64,000 nt of DNA from Hoeflea sp038900095 (GTDB lineage: Bacteria; Pseudomonadota; Alphaproteobacteria; Rhizobiales; Rhizobiaceae). The stretch covers positions 62,001 through 126,000 of the forward strand of contig NZ_JBBMQQ010000009.1 in assembly GCF_038900095.1 (NCBI RefSeq), in the 5' to 3' direction. Position 1 is the first letter of the stretch; each line of letters opens with the position of its first letter. Below, piece by piece: positions 53,751-61,603 of the stretch. The position numbers and the translations under genes are program-made. Under the pieces are notes generated by a model that saw only the letters and a list, made by a program, of their open reading frames with translations, made no database searches and was not told the origin of the DNA.

Positions 53751-54520
53751 GAACGCCCAGAACCTCCGTCACCGTTTTTGCCTGGCCCGAGTTGTTCCAG
53801 CAACAACCGCGCCGCCGAACCGCCGGATCTTTCAAGCGCCAGCCGCCCTCCGGTCGCATAGGTTGCGACAGCGCGAAGCAATGCGGCAAGTTCCGAGGCG
53901 GCATTCTGATCGAACCGGACATAGGCGCCGCCGGTAACGCGGGCAATCTCGCGAAATCCGATGGCAGCAGCCGGATCCTGGCCTTCATGGAACATGAAAC
54001 AGGGCACTTTTCTCAGCGCCAGTTCGCCGGCGACCACAGCCAGCTTGTCGATGTCTTCTTCCATCGCGTCACCGATATAGACCAGCGCGCTGACCGGCTT
54101 GGCTTTCGCCTCATCGGCAACATGGCGCAACACCCGGCCAATCTGGGTCTGGCCGCCACGGCAATCGATCCGCGTCATCAGGTCTGAAAGCTGCTTTGTA
54201 TCATTGACCCAGCGCGAGGCGCGGCATTCGCCCAGACCACGAAAGTAGATCAGCTGCACCGAGAGTGCACCGGCTTTTCCGGCCGCGTTGAACATCTCCG
54301 CCTGCAAGGTGCATGCGCTGTCCCACGTCGGCTGGCGGCTCATCGTGGCATCCAGCGCAAAGGCCAGCCGGCCCGAGCCGGTGGCCGCGGGCACAACCTG
54401 TTTGGCGGCCGACAGGAATGCGGCGATCTCGGATTTCGACGACACCGGCGCATTGCCGGGAAGCGCGGTCGTGCCACGCTTCGACAAGGCTCTGTCAGTT
54501 CCGGTCTTATCTTTGGCCAT
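53747..54520 (-). CDS. VWA-domain protein
   Basis: The 257-residue protein has a von Willebrand factor A-like domain. The metal site appears as LAFALDATMSRQPTW (Asp-x-Thr-x-Ser) near residue 54, with VSALVYIGDAMEED later carrying the second acidic cluster. It is probably a cytoplasmic adaptor binding a protein partner through a metal ion. Its end overlaps the start of the J-domain gene by four bases, so the two are coupled. No MoxR-type ATPase, a common VWA partner, lies nearby. Confidence 0.85.
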   Translation of the reverse strand: MAKDKTGTDRALSKRGTTALPGNAPVSSKSEIAAFLSAAKQVVPAATGSGRLAFALDATMSRQPTWDSACTLQAEMFNAAGKAGALSVQLIYFRGLGECRASRWVNDTKQLSDLMTRIDCRGGQTQIGRVLRHVADEAKAKPVSALVYIGDAMEEDIDKLAVVAGELALRKVPCFMFHEGQDPAAAIGFREIARVTGGAYVRFDQNAASELAALLRAVATYATGGRLALERSGGSAARLLLEQLGPGKNGDGGSGRS

Positions 54521-54641
54521 GGGATCCGGCTACCAACTTCATCCGCTGCGACAATCCACTTCCAGGTGGCCACTTCAACGTGGTCCGCTTCAATGTGGCG
54601 CTTTATCCTGACAACACAAGGGTGTGCGGTGCAGGTTTGGC

Positions 54642-55079
54642 TCACAGAAGCCCGAGACCTGCCAGCTCACGCTTGAGTTCGGGCGGCAGTTCATCATCTC
54701 CGGAGCCGGATGCGCCAAGATCCGGCGGCGCGTCTTTCGGATCGAGGTAGCGCCAACCCTGGAACGGACGGCGCGGTGCCCATGAGGTTTCGTGCAGCAC
54801 CGGCTCGAGCACCAGATGGCAACGATTGATGCCGTCAACATCGGTAAAGGGGCGGATTTCCAGCAGACGCTGCCGGGCCTGGATGTTGCCCTTGATCACC
54901 CAGTAGAGCGAGCCGCCGTCGAGCAGTTCCGCAGCCCGCTTCGGCACCATTCGCGTGGTGTGAAACTGTTCGGGCACCTGTCCCGCTGCCGCCATCGTGG
55001 CCAGGCGGCGCTGCATCCAGTCGCGCTGGTCTTCGACGCTTTCCGCGCCGACACAGAGTTTGAGAATATGAAGAGCCAT
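54642..55079 (-). CDS. DUF1489-family protein
   Basis: The ATG at 55079 gives 145 residues beginning MALHILKLCVGAESVEDQRDW; the longer frame to 55115 adds an atypical His/Arg-rich stretch and was rejected. The family pattern TRMVPKRAAELLDGGSLYWVIKG, RCHLVLEPVLHETSWAPRRPFQGWRYL is clear. DUF1489 proteins are small cytoplasmic alphaproteobacterial proteins of unknown role. The gene is transcribed leftwards toward the VWA/J-domain pair with about 120 bases between them. Confidence 0.9.
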   Translation of the reverse strand: MALHILKLCVGAESVEDQRDWMQRRLATMAAAGQVPEQFHTTRMVPKRAAELLDGGSLYWVIKGNIQARQRLLEIRPFTDVDGINRCHLVLEPVLHETSWAPRRPFQGWRYLDPKDAPPDLGASGSGDDELPPELKRELAGLGLL

Positions 55080-55213
55080 ACGACGATACATCGGGTGCCA
55101 ATGGCTCCGGGTCAAGCCGGGTGCCTACGAAACCCGGTATCGTCCACAGGCCCGGCGTGGCTGCAAAAAACGGAGCGTTCAGTCCCGCGTGGCGAAAATC
55201 CCCAGAAAGCGGG

Positions 55214-55516
55214 TCAGCACTTGACCAATCGCAGCGGTTTGGTCGCTTCCCGCCGGATTATCCCTTTTGCTTCCAGATCAAGCTGGGCGGCCTTAAGCCA
55301 CCAACCGGCCTTATCGCCACCGGGGAACAGATCCTGCTGAAGCTTGGGAAGCAACAGGGCCTTGGCCTCGGCCACGGACAAGCCTGGCCCGGATGTTGGC
55401 AATACCGCCAAGAGTGCGTCTCGCATGGCCTCGTATTTCGACCGGTCGACACGGTAAACCCGCCCCGGGGAGGTAAAGTTCTCGATTTCGATCCTGTCAT
55501 CTTTCGAGTTCGCCAT
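55214..55516 (-). CDS. DUF6958-like small protein
   Basis: The ATG at 55516 (100 residues) begins MANSKDDRIEIENFTSPGRVYRVDRSKYEAM; an adjacent ATG at 55519 is equally close to a GAGG. The pattern PGRVxRVDxxKYEAMRxALL, LFPGGDKAGWWLKAAQLDLEAKG is that of small conserved proteins now grouped, as I recall, in DUF6958. It lies 42 bases after the sdaA stop and could be co-transcribed. No function is known. Confidence 0.75.
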   Translation of the reverse strand: MANSKDDRIEIENFTSPGRVYRVDRSKYEAMRDALLAVLPTSGPGLSVAEAKALLLPKLQQDLFPGGDKAGWWLKAAQLDLEAKGIIRREATKPLRLVKC

Positions 55517-55557
55517 CATGCCTCGCGTGGAATTAGAACTGGCTTTGGACGCTACTC

Positions 55558-56958
55558 TCAGCACTCCACCACGTTGACGGCAAGCCCGCCGGTGGAGGTC
55601 TCCTTGTAGCGCTCGTTCATGTCGAGGCCGGTCTGCCGCATGGTCTCGATACAGGCGTCGAGCGGCACGAAATGCTGGCCATCGCCCTTCATCGCCAGCG
55701 AGGCGGCGGTGACCGCCTTGACCGCGCCCAGCGCGTTGCGCTCGATGCAGGGCACCTGAACCAGCCCGCCGACAGGGTCGCAGGTCATGCCCAGATGATG
55801 TTCGAGTGCAATTTCAGCCGCATTTTCAATTTGTTCCGGCGTGCCGCCCATAACAGCGGCAAGGCCGGCCGCTGACATGGCGGCGGCGGAGCCGACTTCG
55901 CCCTGGCACCCGACCTCGGCGCCGGAGATCGAGGCATTGTGCTTGATGATGCCGCCGACCGCGGCGGCGGTCAGCAGGTAATCACGGACCGACTGCTGGT
56001 CCGCACCATCGTGGAACTGCATGACATAGCGGATGGTGGCGGGAATGACGCCGGCTGCGCCGTTGGTCGGCGCGGTGACGACGCGGCCGCCGGAGGCATT
56101 CTCCTCGTTGACCGCCATGGCATAGACACTCAGCCAGTCATTGGCGAGCAGCGGGTTACGCCGGTTCTGCCGCCATTCCTCCTGCAGCTTGTCGTGCAGG
56201 ATACGAGCCCGGCGGCGGACCTTGAGCCCGCCGGGCATGATGCCCTCGCCCGACAGGCCGCGGTCGATGCAACCGCTCATGGCGCTCCAGATGCGGTCAA
56301 GCCCGGCGTCGAGCTCCTCGCGGGACATGTGGGTTTCTTCGTTGGCCCGCTTCATCTGCGCAATTGTCAGGCCGGAGCTTGCAGCCATTTCGAGCATCTG
56401 CTTGGCATTGCCGAAGGGATAGGGCACGGACTTGTCGACCGGGGCCCTGGTCTTGCTCTTCAAGGCTTCCAGTTCGGTGTCGGTAACGACAAAACCGCCT
56501 CCCACCGAATAATAGATCCGGCGCAGGAGCATTTTTCCGTCACGATCGAAAGCGGAAAACATCATGCCGTTGGCATGACCCGGCAAGGCCTGCTTCTTGT
56601 CAAAGACCAGATCCGTCTGCGGGTCGAAATGATAGCCCGGATGGCCAGGAGGGTTGATCATCCGGCTACTCTCGACTTCGGCGATGATCGCATCCATCCG
56701 GTCAGGATCAACCTGGTCGGGCAACTCGCCGGTGAGGCCAAGCACCACCGCCCTGCCCGTTCCGTGACCGATGCCGGTAAAGGCCAGCGAGCCATGCAGG
56801 CTGACCTTGATGGAATCGACCTTCGCCCCCGCCGGCCGTGGCCAGTCAGGACCGGCGATCTCGTCGAGGAAGCGCACGGCAGCGGACATCGGCCCCATCG
56901 TGTGAGAACTCGACGGCCCGACGCCAATCTTGAAAACATCAAAAACAGAAAGAAACAT
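55558..56958 (-). CDS. sdaA: L-serine ammonia-lyase (single-chain, iron-sulfur type)
   Basis: The enzyme deaminates serine to pyruvate and ammonia with a 4Fe-4S cluster. The ATG at 56958 gives 466 residues beginning MFLSVFDVFKIGVGPSSSHTMGPM, the conserved N-terminus of the beta region. The alpha region holds the cluster cysteines in VGCQGEVGSAAAMSAAG and MTCDPVGGLVQVPCIERNA. GGAG lies about 13 bases before the start, rather far. The upstream in-frame codon at 56991 has no better site. Confidence 0.96.
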   Translation of the reverse strand: MFLSVFDVFKIGVGPSSSHTMGPMSAAVRFLDEIAGPDWPRPAGAKVDSIKVSLHGSLAFTGIGHGTGRAVVLGLTGELPDQVDPDRMDAIIAEVESSRMINPPGHPGYHFDPQTDLVFDKKQALPGHANGMMFSAFDRDGKMLLRRIYYSVGGGFVVTDTELEALKSKTRAPVDKSVPYPFGNAKQMLEMAASSGLTIAQMKRANEETHMSREELDAGLDRIWSAMSGCIDRGLSGEGIMPGGLKVRRRARILHDKLQEEWRQNRRNPLLANDWLSVYAMAVNEENASGGRVVTAPTNGAAGVIPATIRYVMQFHDGADQQSVRDYLLTAAAVGGIIKHNASISGAEVGCQGEVGSAAAMSAAGLAAVMGGTPEQIENAAEIALEHHLGMTCDPVGGLVQVPCIERNALGAVKAVTAASLAMKGDGQHFVPLDACIETMRQTGLDMNERYKETSTGGLAVNVVEC

Positions 56959-57080
56959 GGTTCGTGGCAGCTCCGGTAAGAACGAACACATTACATGCGC
57001 GGCCTGCTCCGAACCGTCAATCCACCGACTTCCAATGCCGCGACAGCGACAGGGCTATTTGGGATGCCGGGAAGTGGACA

Positions 57081-57117
57081 AAGAAAAGCAGCGCCGACCG
57101 GTCTGGTCAGGCGCTGC
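57081..57117 (-). terminator. Terminator after the 33-residue gene
   Basis: On the minus strand GCAGCGCC (57117-57110) and GGCGCTGC (57095-57088) form an 8-base perfect stem followed by TTTTCTTT. It lies about 25 bases after the small gene and separates it from sdaA. Confidence 0.75.
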
Positions 57118-57139
57118 CTTTGTCAGATCATACGTTTGC

Positions 57140-57241
57140 TCAGATGCCGCCGAAAAGGTAGGCCAGTGCAAGAATTCCCGAAAAACCGATCACTGCGCGG
57201 GCGGTAATGCCCCAGCAGGACTTCTGTGCGGTCTCTTCCAT
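57140..57241 (-). CDS. Small single-span membrane protein, 33 residues
   Basis: This short frame was found by reading the sequence between a terminator and a ribosome site. ATG at 57241 is preceded by CCGGAG at the right distance (GGAG, five bases). It encodes MEETAQKSCWGITARAVIG followed by a hydrophobic helix ending LAYLFGGI and a stop at 57140. One membrane span of about 20 residues and a short Cys/Trp-containing head make a plausible small inner-membrane peptide. A terminator follows, which supports a real transcript. No known family is claimed. Confidence 0.6.
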   Translation of the reverse strand: MEETAQKSCWGITARAVIGFSGILALAYLFGGI

Positions 57242-57550
57242 GATCACTCCGGTTATCAAACTGTCTGTCAGGCCGCGTCGTCCATGTGGACGCGCTCAGC
57301 GCAGGACCGGGTGTTTAACGATGCGGTAATCATTTCGCAACTGCAAAAAAGGCAATTCTGTGGCCGCTTTTTCATATCAGCCCATGCGTTTGTGCATGGC
57401 TGCGTGCAAGATCAACAGCTTAGACCGAATTCCTCCAATCAGCCCCCACGTTTCCGCCCTCACTTTGGCCACGAACATGAAAAAATGGTTACCGTCCGGA
57501 GCCGCAACACAGGCTTTGCGTCGAACCACGCTTCATGGCAAAACCCCTGC
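57242..57550. other. Divergent spacer before the DUF599 gene
   Basis: No gene is supported in these 309 bases. A longer open frame passes through on the plus strand but lacks the DUF599 start region and is read here as non-coding. The spacer should hold promoters for both the 33-residue gene and the DUF599 gene; no clear -35/-10 pair stands out. Confidence 0.4.
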
Positions 57551-58246
57551 ATGACAAATTATGATTATCTGGCGATTGCCTGGTTCGCACTGTCGTGGTT
57601 CGTGTTCTCGCTGGCGTCCAACAACCGTTTGCCGATCAAGCGGGTGAGTCTGACGACAGCGATGAACCAGCACCGTATCCGCTGGATGCAGATCGCGGCG
57701 CGGCGCGACCTGCGCATGATCGATACCGCCATCCTGGCGGGGCTGCAAAACGGGACCGCTTTCTTTGCCTCGACAACGATCTTTGCCATCGGCGGGTGTT
57801 TCGCGTTGCTCGGCGCAACAGACCGGGTGCTGGCAATAGCCGACGACCTGCCGATTCCCCTGGTTGCCGACCCGGTTGCGTTCGAACTCAAGGTCTTTGG
57901 GCTGATCGCGATCTTCGCCTACGCGTTCTTCAAGTTCGGCTGGTCCTACCGGCTGTTCAACTACACCACGATCCTGTTCGGCGCGATTCCGATGAAAGAT
58001 GACCTGCCGGATGACCGGATCGAACTCGACGCCGCCGCCAACCGGGCCGCGGCGCTCAATACTCTGGCCGGGCGGCATTTCAATGCCGGGCTGAGGGCCA
58101 TTTTTCTGTCGATCGGCTATCTCGGCTGGTTTGTCGGCCCCTTCGTACTGATGGGCACAACCACGCTGGTGATCCTGGTGCTGCTCAGGCGGCAATTCTT
58201 CTCAAACGCGCGCACCGCGATCCTCAAGGACACCATCAACCCGTGA
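57551..58246 (+). CDS. DUF599 membrane protein
   Basis: The ATG at 57551 gives 231 residues beginning MTNYDYLAIAWFALSWFVFSLA, a first membrane span. NQHRIRWMQIAARRDLRMIDTAILAGLQNGTAFFASTT is the conserved DUF599 core, and three more hydrophobic segments follow. The family is widespread in proteobacteria without known function. The stop overlaps the next start by four bases. Confidence 0.9.
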   Translation: MTNYDYLAIAWFALSWFVFSLASNNRLPIKRVSLTTAMNQHRIRWMQIAARRDLRMIDTAILAGLQNGTAFFASTTIFAIGGCFALLGATDRVLAIADDLPIPLVADPVAFELKVFGLIAIFAYAFFKFGWSYRLFNYTTILFGAIPMKDDLPDDRIELDAAANRAAALNTLAGRHFNAGLRAIFLSIGYLGWFVGPFVLMGTTTLVILVLLRRQFFSNARTAILKDTINP

Positions 58247-58542
58247 CCCAGTCTCCATCGTTCGACGCTCAGGCGCTGCGCGCCGCCATTCTTGACCTGC
58301 TCAACAGCCGCCCTGAGGGAAAGAGCATTTCTCCGACCGAGGCAGCGCGGGCGCTTGCCGGCTCGGATGAACGGCAGTGGAGCCGGCTGATGAAGCCCTT
58401 GCGGGCCGTCGCGGTGGATATGGCCAAGGCAGGCGATCTCGAGATCCTGCGCAAGGGCAAGCCGGTCGATCCATCGAACTTCCGCGGCGTCTATCGCCTT
58501 GGCTTGCCGGACGGCAAAGCCAGCGGCAGCTCCGCCGCATGA
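58243..58542 (+). CDS. DUF3253-family small protein
   Basis: This 99-residue soluble protein starts with GTG overlapping the DUF599 stop (GTGA). The pattern LRAAILDLLNSRPEGKSISPTEAARALAG, then WSRLMKPLRAVAVDMAKAGDLEILRKGKPVDPSNFRGVYRLGL is that of DUF3253, which looks like a winged-helix fold. Its end overlaps the EamA-family gene by four bases, so three genes are read as one coupled unit. Confidence 0.88.
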   Translation: MTQSPSFDAQALRAAILDLLNSRPEGKSISPTEAARALAGSDERQWSRLMKPLRAVAVDMAKAGDLEILRKGKPVDPSNFRGVYRLGLPDGKASGSSAA

Positions 58543-59456
58543 GTTCAGCCACGCAGCCGATCAGGACGCCAACACGGCTGGACCTGAGCCTCATGGTGAT
58601 GGCATCCCTGATCTGGGCTTCGGGGTTCATTGCCATCCGTGTGGCCGTGCCCGAAACCGGGCCGGTGTGGCTGGCTGCGATCCGTGTCGGCATCGGCTTT
58701 CTCGTGCTTCTGCCTTATGCCATCTGGCGCGGCATGGTGTGGCCCGCAGGCCGCGGCCAGTGGGGCCTGATCGTCGGCATGGCGCTGTTGAATATCGTGG
58801 TCCCCTTCATCCTGGTCGCCTGGGCAGGCAAAACCCTGGATGCCGGAGTGCTGGCGCTGTTGATGGGAACCGGACCGTTCCTGGCGCTGATCGGCAGCCA
58901 TTTGATGACCGATGACGACCGGCTGACCCCGCGCAAGCTGATCTCCGTCCTGCTCGGGTTTGCCGGCATTTTGGTGCTTGTCGGTCCGAGCATCCTTGCC
59001 GGGTTTGCCGGCGGTCCGCTGCTGGCCAAGCTGGCAGCCCTTGGCGCGTCGGTCAGTTATGTGACGGCCGGCCTGCTGATCAGGCGGATCGCCATGCCTC
59101 CGGCCCGGCTTGTCTGCCTGGCGCTGGCAATCGGGACGGCAGTGCTGATCCCGCTGGCGCTGATGATTGACGGCATGCCGCCTCAAGGGTTGTCCAGTCC
59201 CACGCTGTGGTCACTGATCTATCTCGGGCTGTTTCCCACAGGCATCGCCTACATTGTCCGTTTCATCCTGATCCGCGCCGTTGGCTACTCGCGCTTTTCG
59301 CTCTCCGCCAATCTTGTTCCGGTGTTCGGGGTGGCCCTGGGGGTGATTATTCTGGGCGAGCCGCTGTCGATAAACCTGATAGCCGCCCTGACGCTGGTGC
59401 TTGCGGGGCTCTTCGTCAGCAGCGGTGGCAGGAAACGCGAAGCAGTCGCCCTGTGA
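58539..59456 (+). CDS. EamA-family (drug/metabolite transporter) permease
   Basis: The ATG at 58539, overlapping the DUF3253 stop (ATGA), gives 305 residues with about ten hydrophobic segments arranged as two EamA repeats. The first repeat opens LMVMASLIWASGFIAIRVAV and the second opens LLAKLAALGASVSYVTAGLL, each with the Pro/Gly signature of DMT carriers (LNIVVPFILVAWAGKTLDAG; SANLVPVFGVALGVIILGEPL). The substrate is unknown; such carriers usually export amino acids or small metabolites. A longer upstream frame was rejected because it reads across the DUF3253 gene. Confidence 0.92.
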   Translation: MSSATQPIRTPTRLDLSLMVMASLIWASGFIAIRVAVPETGPVWLAAIRVGIGFLVLLPYAIWRGMVWPAGRGQWGLIVGMALLNIVVPFILVAWAGKTLDAGVLALLMGTGPFLALIGSHLMTDDDRLTPRKLISVLLGFAGILVLVGPSILAGFAGGPLLAKLAALGASVSYVTAGLLIRRIAMPPARLVCLALAIGTAVLIPLALMIDGMPPQGLSSPTLWSLIYLGLFPTGIAYIVRFILIRAVGYSRFSLSANLVPVFGVALGVIILGEPLSINLIAALTLVLAGLFVSSGGRKREAVAL

Positions 59457-59582
59457 AACGGTCCGCGGGCGCGTTCTGTTCTGCCCACGGCTGGCGACAC
59501 GATGACACAAGGCCCGAGGGCGGGCATCATTTCCGGGATGTGATTCGGCCGCCTCGCCGATGGATGGGATGGAGAGACAGGT

Positions 59583-60563
59583 TTGAGTGACACCACCGGC
59601 ACCTTGGCGCCACCACAAAAGCCTTCACGACGCATCGGCGTGCTCGACCTGGCCCGGGGCCTGGCCTTGTTCGCGATGGCAACCTACCATTTCTCCTGGG
59701 ACCTGGAACTGTTCGGCTATCTTGAGCCCGGCACCACGACGCACGGGCTGTTCAAGGCCTATGCCCGCTCCATCGCCGGCAGCTTCCTGTTCCTGGCCGG
59801 TGTCAGCCTGGTATTGGCCCACGGCAAGGGTGTGAGACCGACCGCATTCATCAGGCGCGTGGCCATGGTGGCAGGTGCAGCGGCGCTGATCAGCCTGGTG
59901 ACCTATTTCGCCACGCCGGACAGCTTCATCTATTTCGGCATCCTGCATGCAATCGCCGCTTCAAGCGTGATCGGTCTCGCGTTCCTGCGGCTGCCGGTGC
60001 TGTTTACGGTCCTGGCCGGCATCGTCTGCATCGGGCTGCCGGGATTTTACCGGCACGAGCTGTTCAATCCCGCCTGGCTGTCATGGATCGGGCTGTTCAC
60101 GGTGCCTCCGCGGTCAAATGACTTCGTGCCGCTGATGCCCTGGCTGGGCCCCTTCCTGGTCGGCATGGGCCTGACCAAGTATGCGGTCTCGCAGAACCTG
60201 ACCGAACGCCTGGCCGCGTTTGACACGGGGACAGGCCCGGCCGCCCGCGCGACACGGTTCTGCGGCCGTCACAGTCTGGCCTTCTACCTGGTGCATCAAC
60301 CGGTGCTGCTGTCGTTTGTCTGGGTCGCGTCCCAGATCATTCCGGCCACTCCGGCTGATCCGCTGCCGGCATTTGTCTCGGAGTGTGAAATCGGTTGCGA
60401 AGCCAACAACAGCGTTGCATTCTGCAAAAGGTTTTGCGGGTGTGTCACCGATGAATTGCTTTCACAGGAACTGTTTCAGCCCTTCATTTCGGGCCAAATT
60501 ACACAGGATTCAGATGCGCGCATCCCCGCAATCATCGAACAATGCACAGCAACATCACATTAG
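59583..60563 (+). CDS. DUF1624 (heparan-alpha-glucosaminide acetyltransferase-like) membrane protein with Cys-rich tail
   Basis: A TTG start is used here, preceded by GGATGGAGAG. The 326-residue protein has the DUF1624 opening RRIGVLDLARGLALFAMATYHFSWDL and FLFLAGVSLVLAHGKG with about seven membrane segments, typical of acyltransferases moving acetyl groups across a membrane. The C-terminal 60 residues (from FVSECEIGCEANN) form a soluble tail with six cysteines in a C-x3-C-x8-C-x3-C-x-C pattern plus one near the end, unlike the membrane body. I recall similar tails in rhizobial homologues. Substrate unknown. Confidence 0.85.
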   Translation: MSDTTGTLAPPQKPSRRIGVLDLARGLALFAMATYHFSWDLELFGYLEPGTTTHGLFKAYARSIAGSFLFLAGVSLVLAHGKGVRPTAFIRRVAMVAGAAALISLVTYFATPDSFIYFGILHAIAASSVIGLAFLRLPVLFTVLAGIVCIGLPGFYRHELFNPAWLSWIGLFTVPPRSNDFVPLMPWLGPFLVGMGLTKYAVSQNLTERLAAFDTGTGPAARATRFCGRHSLAFYLVHQPVLLSFVWVASQIIPATPADPLPAFVSECEIGCEANNSVAFCKRFCGCVTDELLSQELFQPFISGQITQDSDARIPAIIEQCTATSH

Positions 60564-60629
60564 ACGCACATTATTGTACTGATACATTTTTAGAACCGAA
60601 CCAAATTTGAAAACAGGGGATTCCGATTG

Positions 60630-61094
60630 ATGAATGCCTACCGGGAGAGTCCGAACTTAATACCCTGGCCGCCATTGCTGCTTGCCGGGTTTGCGCTTGC
60701 CGCGATCATTCTTGATTTCATTGCGCCATGGCCGCTCGAATTCAACGGCATCCAGACGCTGGGGGCGCTGCTGATCGTTGTGGCGCTTGGCATCGACCTG
60801 TGGGCGATGAGAACGCTGCACGATTCCCAAACCACGATCCTGCCCAATCGCGGCTCCAGCCATCTGGTTGCGCACGGGCCGTTTGCCTACAGCCGCAACC
60901 CGATCTATCTGGCCAACATGCTGCTGCTTGCCGGAATCGGCTGCCTGCTGATGAATGCGTGGTTTTTGCTGCTGGCGCCGATAGACGGCATCATGACGTA
61001 TTTCCTCGCCATCAGGCGGGAGGAAAGTCATCTGCTGGCCAAGTTCGGATACCAGTTCGAAGATTATTGCCGCAGGGTCCGGCGCTGGATCTAA
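60630..61094 (+). CDS. Isoprenylcysteine carboxyl methyltransferase-family membrane protein
   Basis: The ATG at 60630 follows GGGGA by nine bases and yields 154 residues; an in-frame TTG one codon earlier is less likely. Four hydrophobic segments and the C-terminal motif GPFAYSRNPIYLANMLLL, then RREESHLLAKFGYQFEDYCRRVRRWI, match the ICMT/PEMT family of membrane methyltransferases. Bacterial members methylate lipids or other small substrates, which cannot be fixed here. It converges with the MerR gene 37 bases downstream. Confidence 0.88.
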   Translation: MNAYRESPNLIPWPPLLLAGFALAAIILDFIAPWPLEFNGIQTLGALLIVVALGIDLWAMRTLHDSQTTILPNRGSSHLVAHGPFAYSRNPIYLANMLLLAGIGCLLMNAWFLLLAPIDGIMTYFLAIRREESHLLAKFGYQFEDYCRRVRRWI

Positions 61095-61131
61095 AGCGCG
61101 CCGGGGCCCGGAGGGAACATTTGTGCCAGGC

Positions 61132-61518
61132 TCAGGTGTTGACGCCGATCTCGGCGAGCCGGGTCAGGCAGGATTCCTCGATATGATCGAGCTCAACCAG
61201 TGTTTCCTCGATGTCCCGGCGTTTCTGGCGCAGGTCCTCGCGTTTTTCCTCGACCTTGCGCATCAGCAAGCGCAATTGCCCGGCTTCACCCGGGGGATCC
61301 TTGTAAACCTGGATGATTTCGCGGATTTCGGCTATGGTGAAGCCTATGCGGCGTCCGCGCAGGATTTCCTGGATCAGGCGCCGGTCGGCTGACCGGAACA
61401 AGCGGGTCCGGCCACGGCGTTCGGGCTGGATCAGCCCCTCGTCTTCGTAAAAGCGCAAGGTCCGGGTTGATATCCCGAACTCACGGGTCAACTCGGTGAT
61501 GGTGTAATATTTGTCCAA
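61132..61518 (-). CDS. MerR-family transcriptional regulator
   Basis: The TTG at 61518 starts a 128-residue protein reading (M)DKYYTITELTREFGISTRTLRFYEDEGLIQP, the winged-helix MerR start; the frame open to 61662 has no homologous residues before that point. AGGA lies about ten bases upstream. The effector region is short, with no conserved metal cysteines, and has the coiled-coil pattern MRKVEEKREDLRQKRRDIEETL. The LiuR-like branch (leucine/isovalerate catabolism) is possible, but no such genes are nearby. A perfect 6+6 inverted repeat lies 30 bases upstream. Confidence 0.85.
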   Translation of the reverse strand: MDKYYTITELTREFGISTRTLRFYEDEGLIQPERRGRTRLFRSADRRLIQEILRGRRIGFTIAEIREIIQVYKDPPGEAGQLRLLMRKVEEKREDLRQKRRDIEETLVELDHIEESCLTRLAEIGVNT

Positions 61519-61547
61519 AGCGGATCGATCCTGCGAAATTTGATGAC

Positions 61548-61569
61548 GACTTACTTTTACGTATAAGTC
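61548..61569. promoter_or_regulatory. Dyad GACTTA-N10-TAAGTC upstream of merR
   Basis: A perfect 6+6 inverted repeat with a ten-base spacer (CTTTTACGTA) lies 30 bases before the MerR start codon and 35 bases beyond the mgtE stop. TTGACT on the minus strand overlaps one half-site. It fits a MerR-type autoregulatory operator, and the centre resembles TTTACGT-based LiuR sites. Binding is inferred. Confidence 0.55.
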
Positions 61570-61603
61570 AAAATCGGCATCATGACCACCGCAGCATTTC
61601 AAA

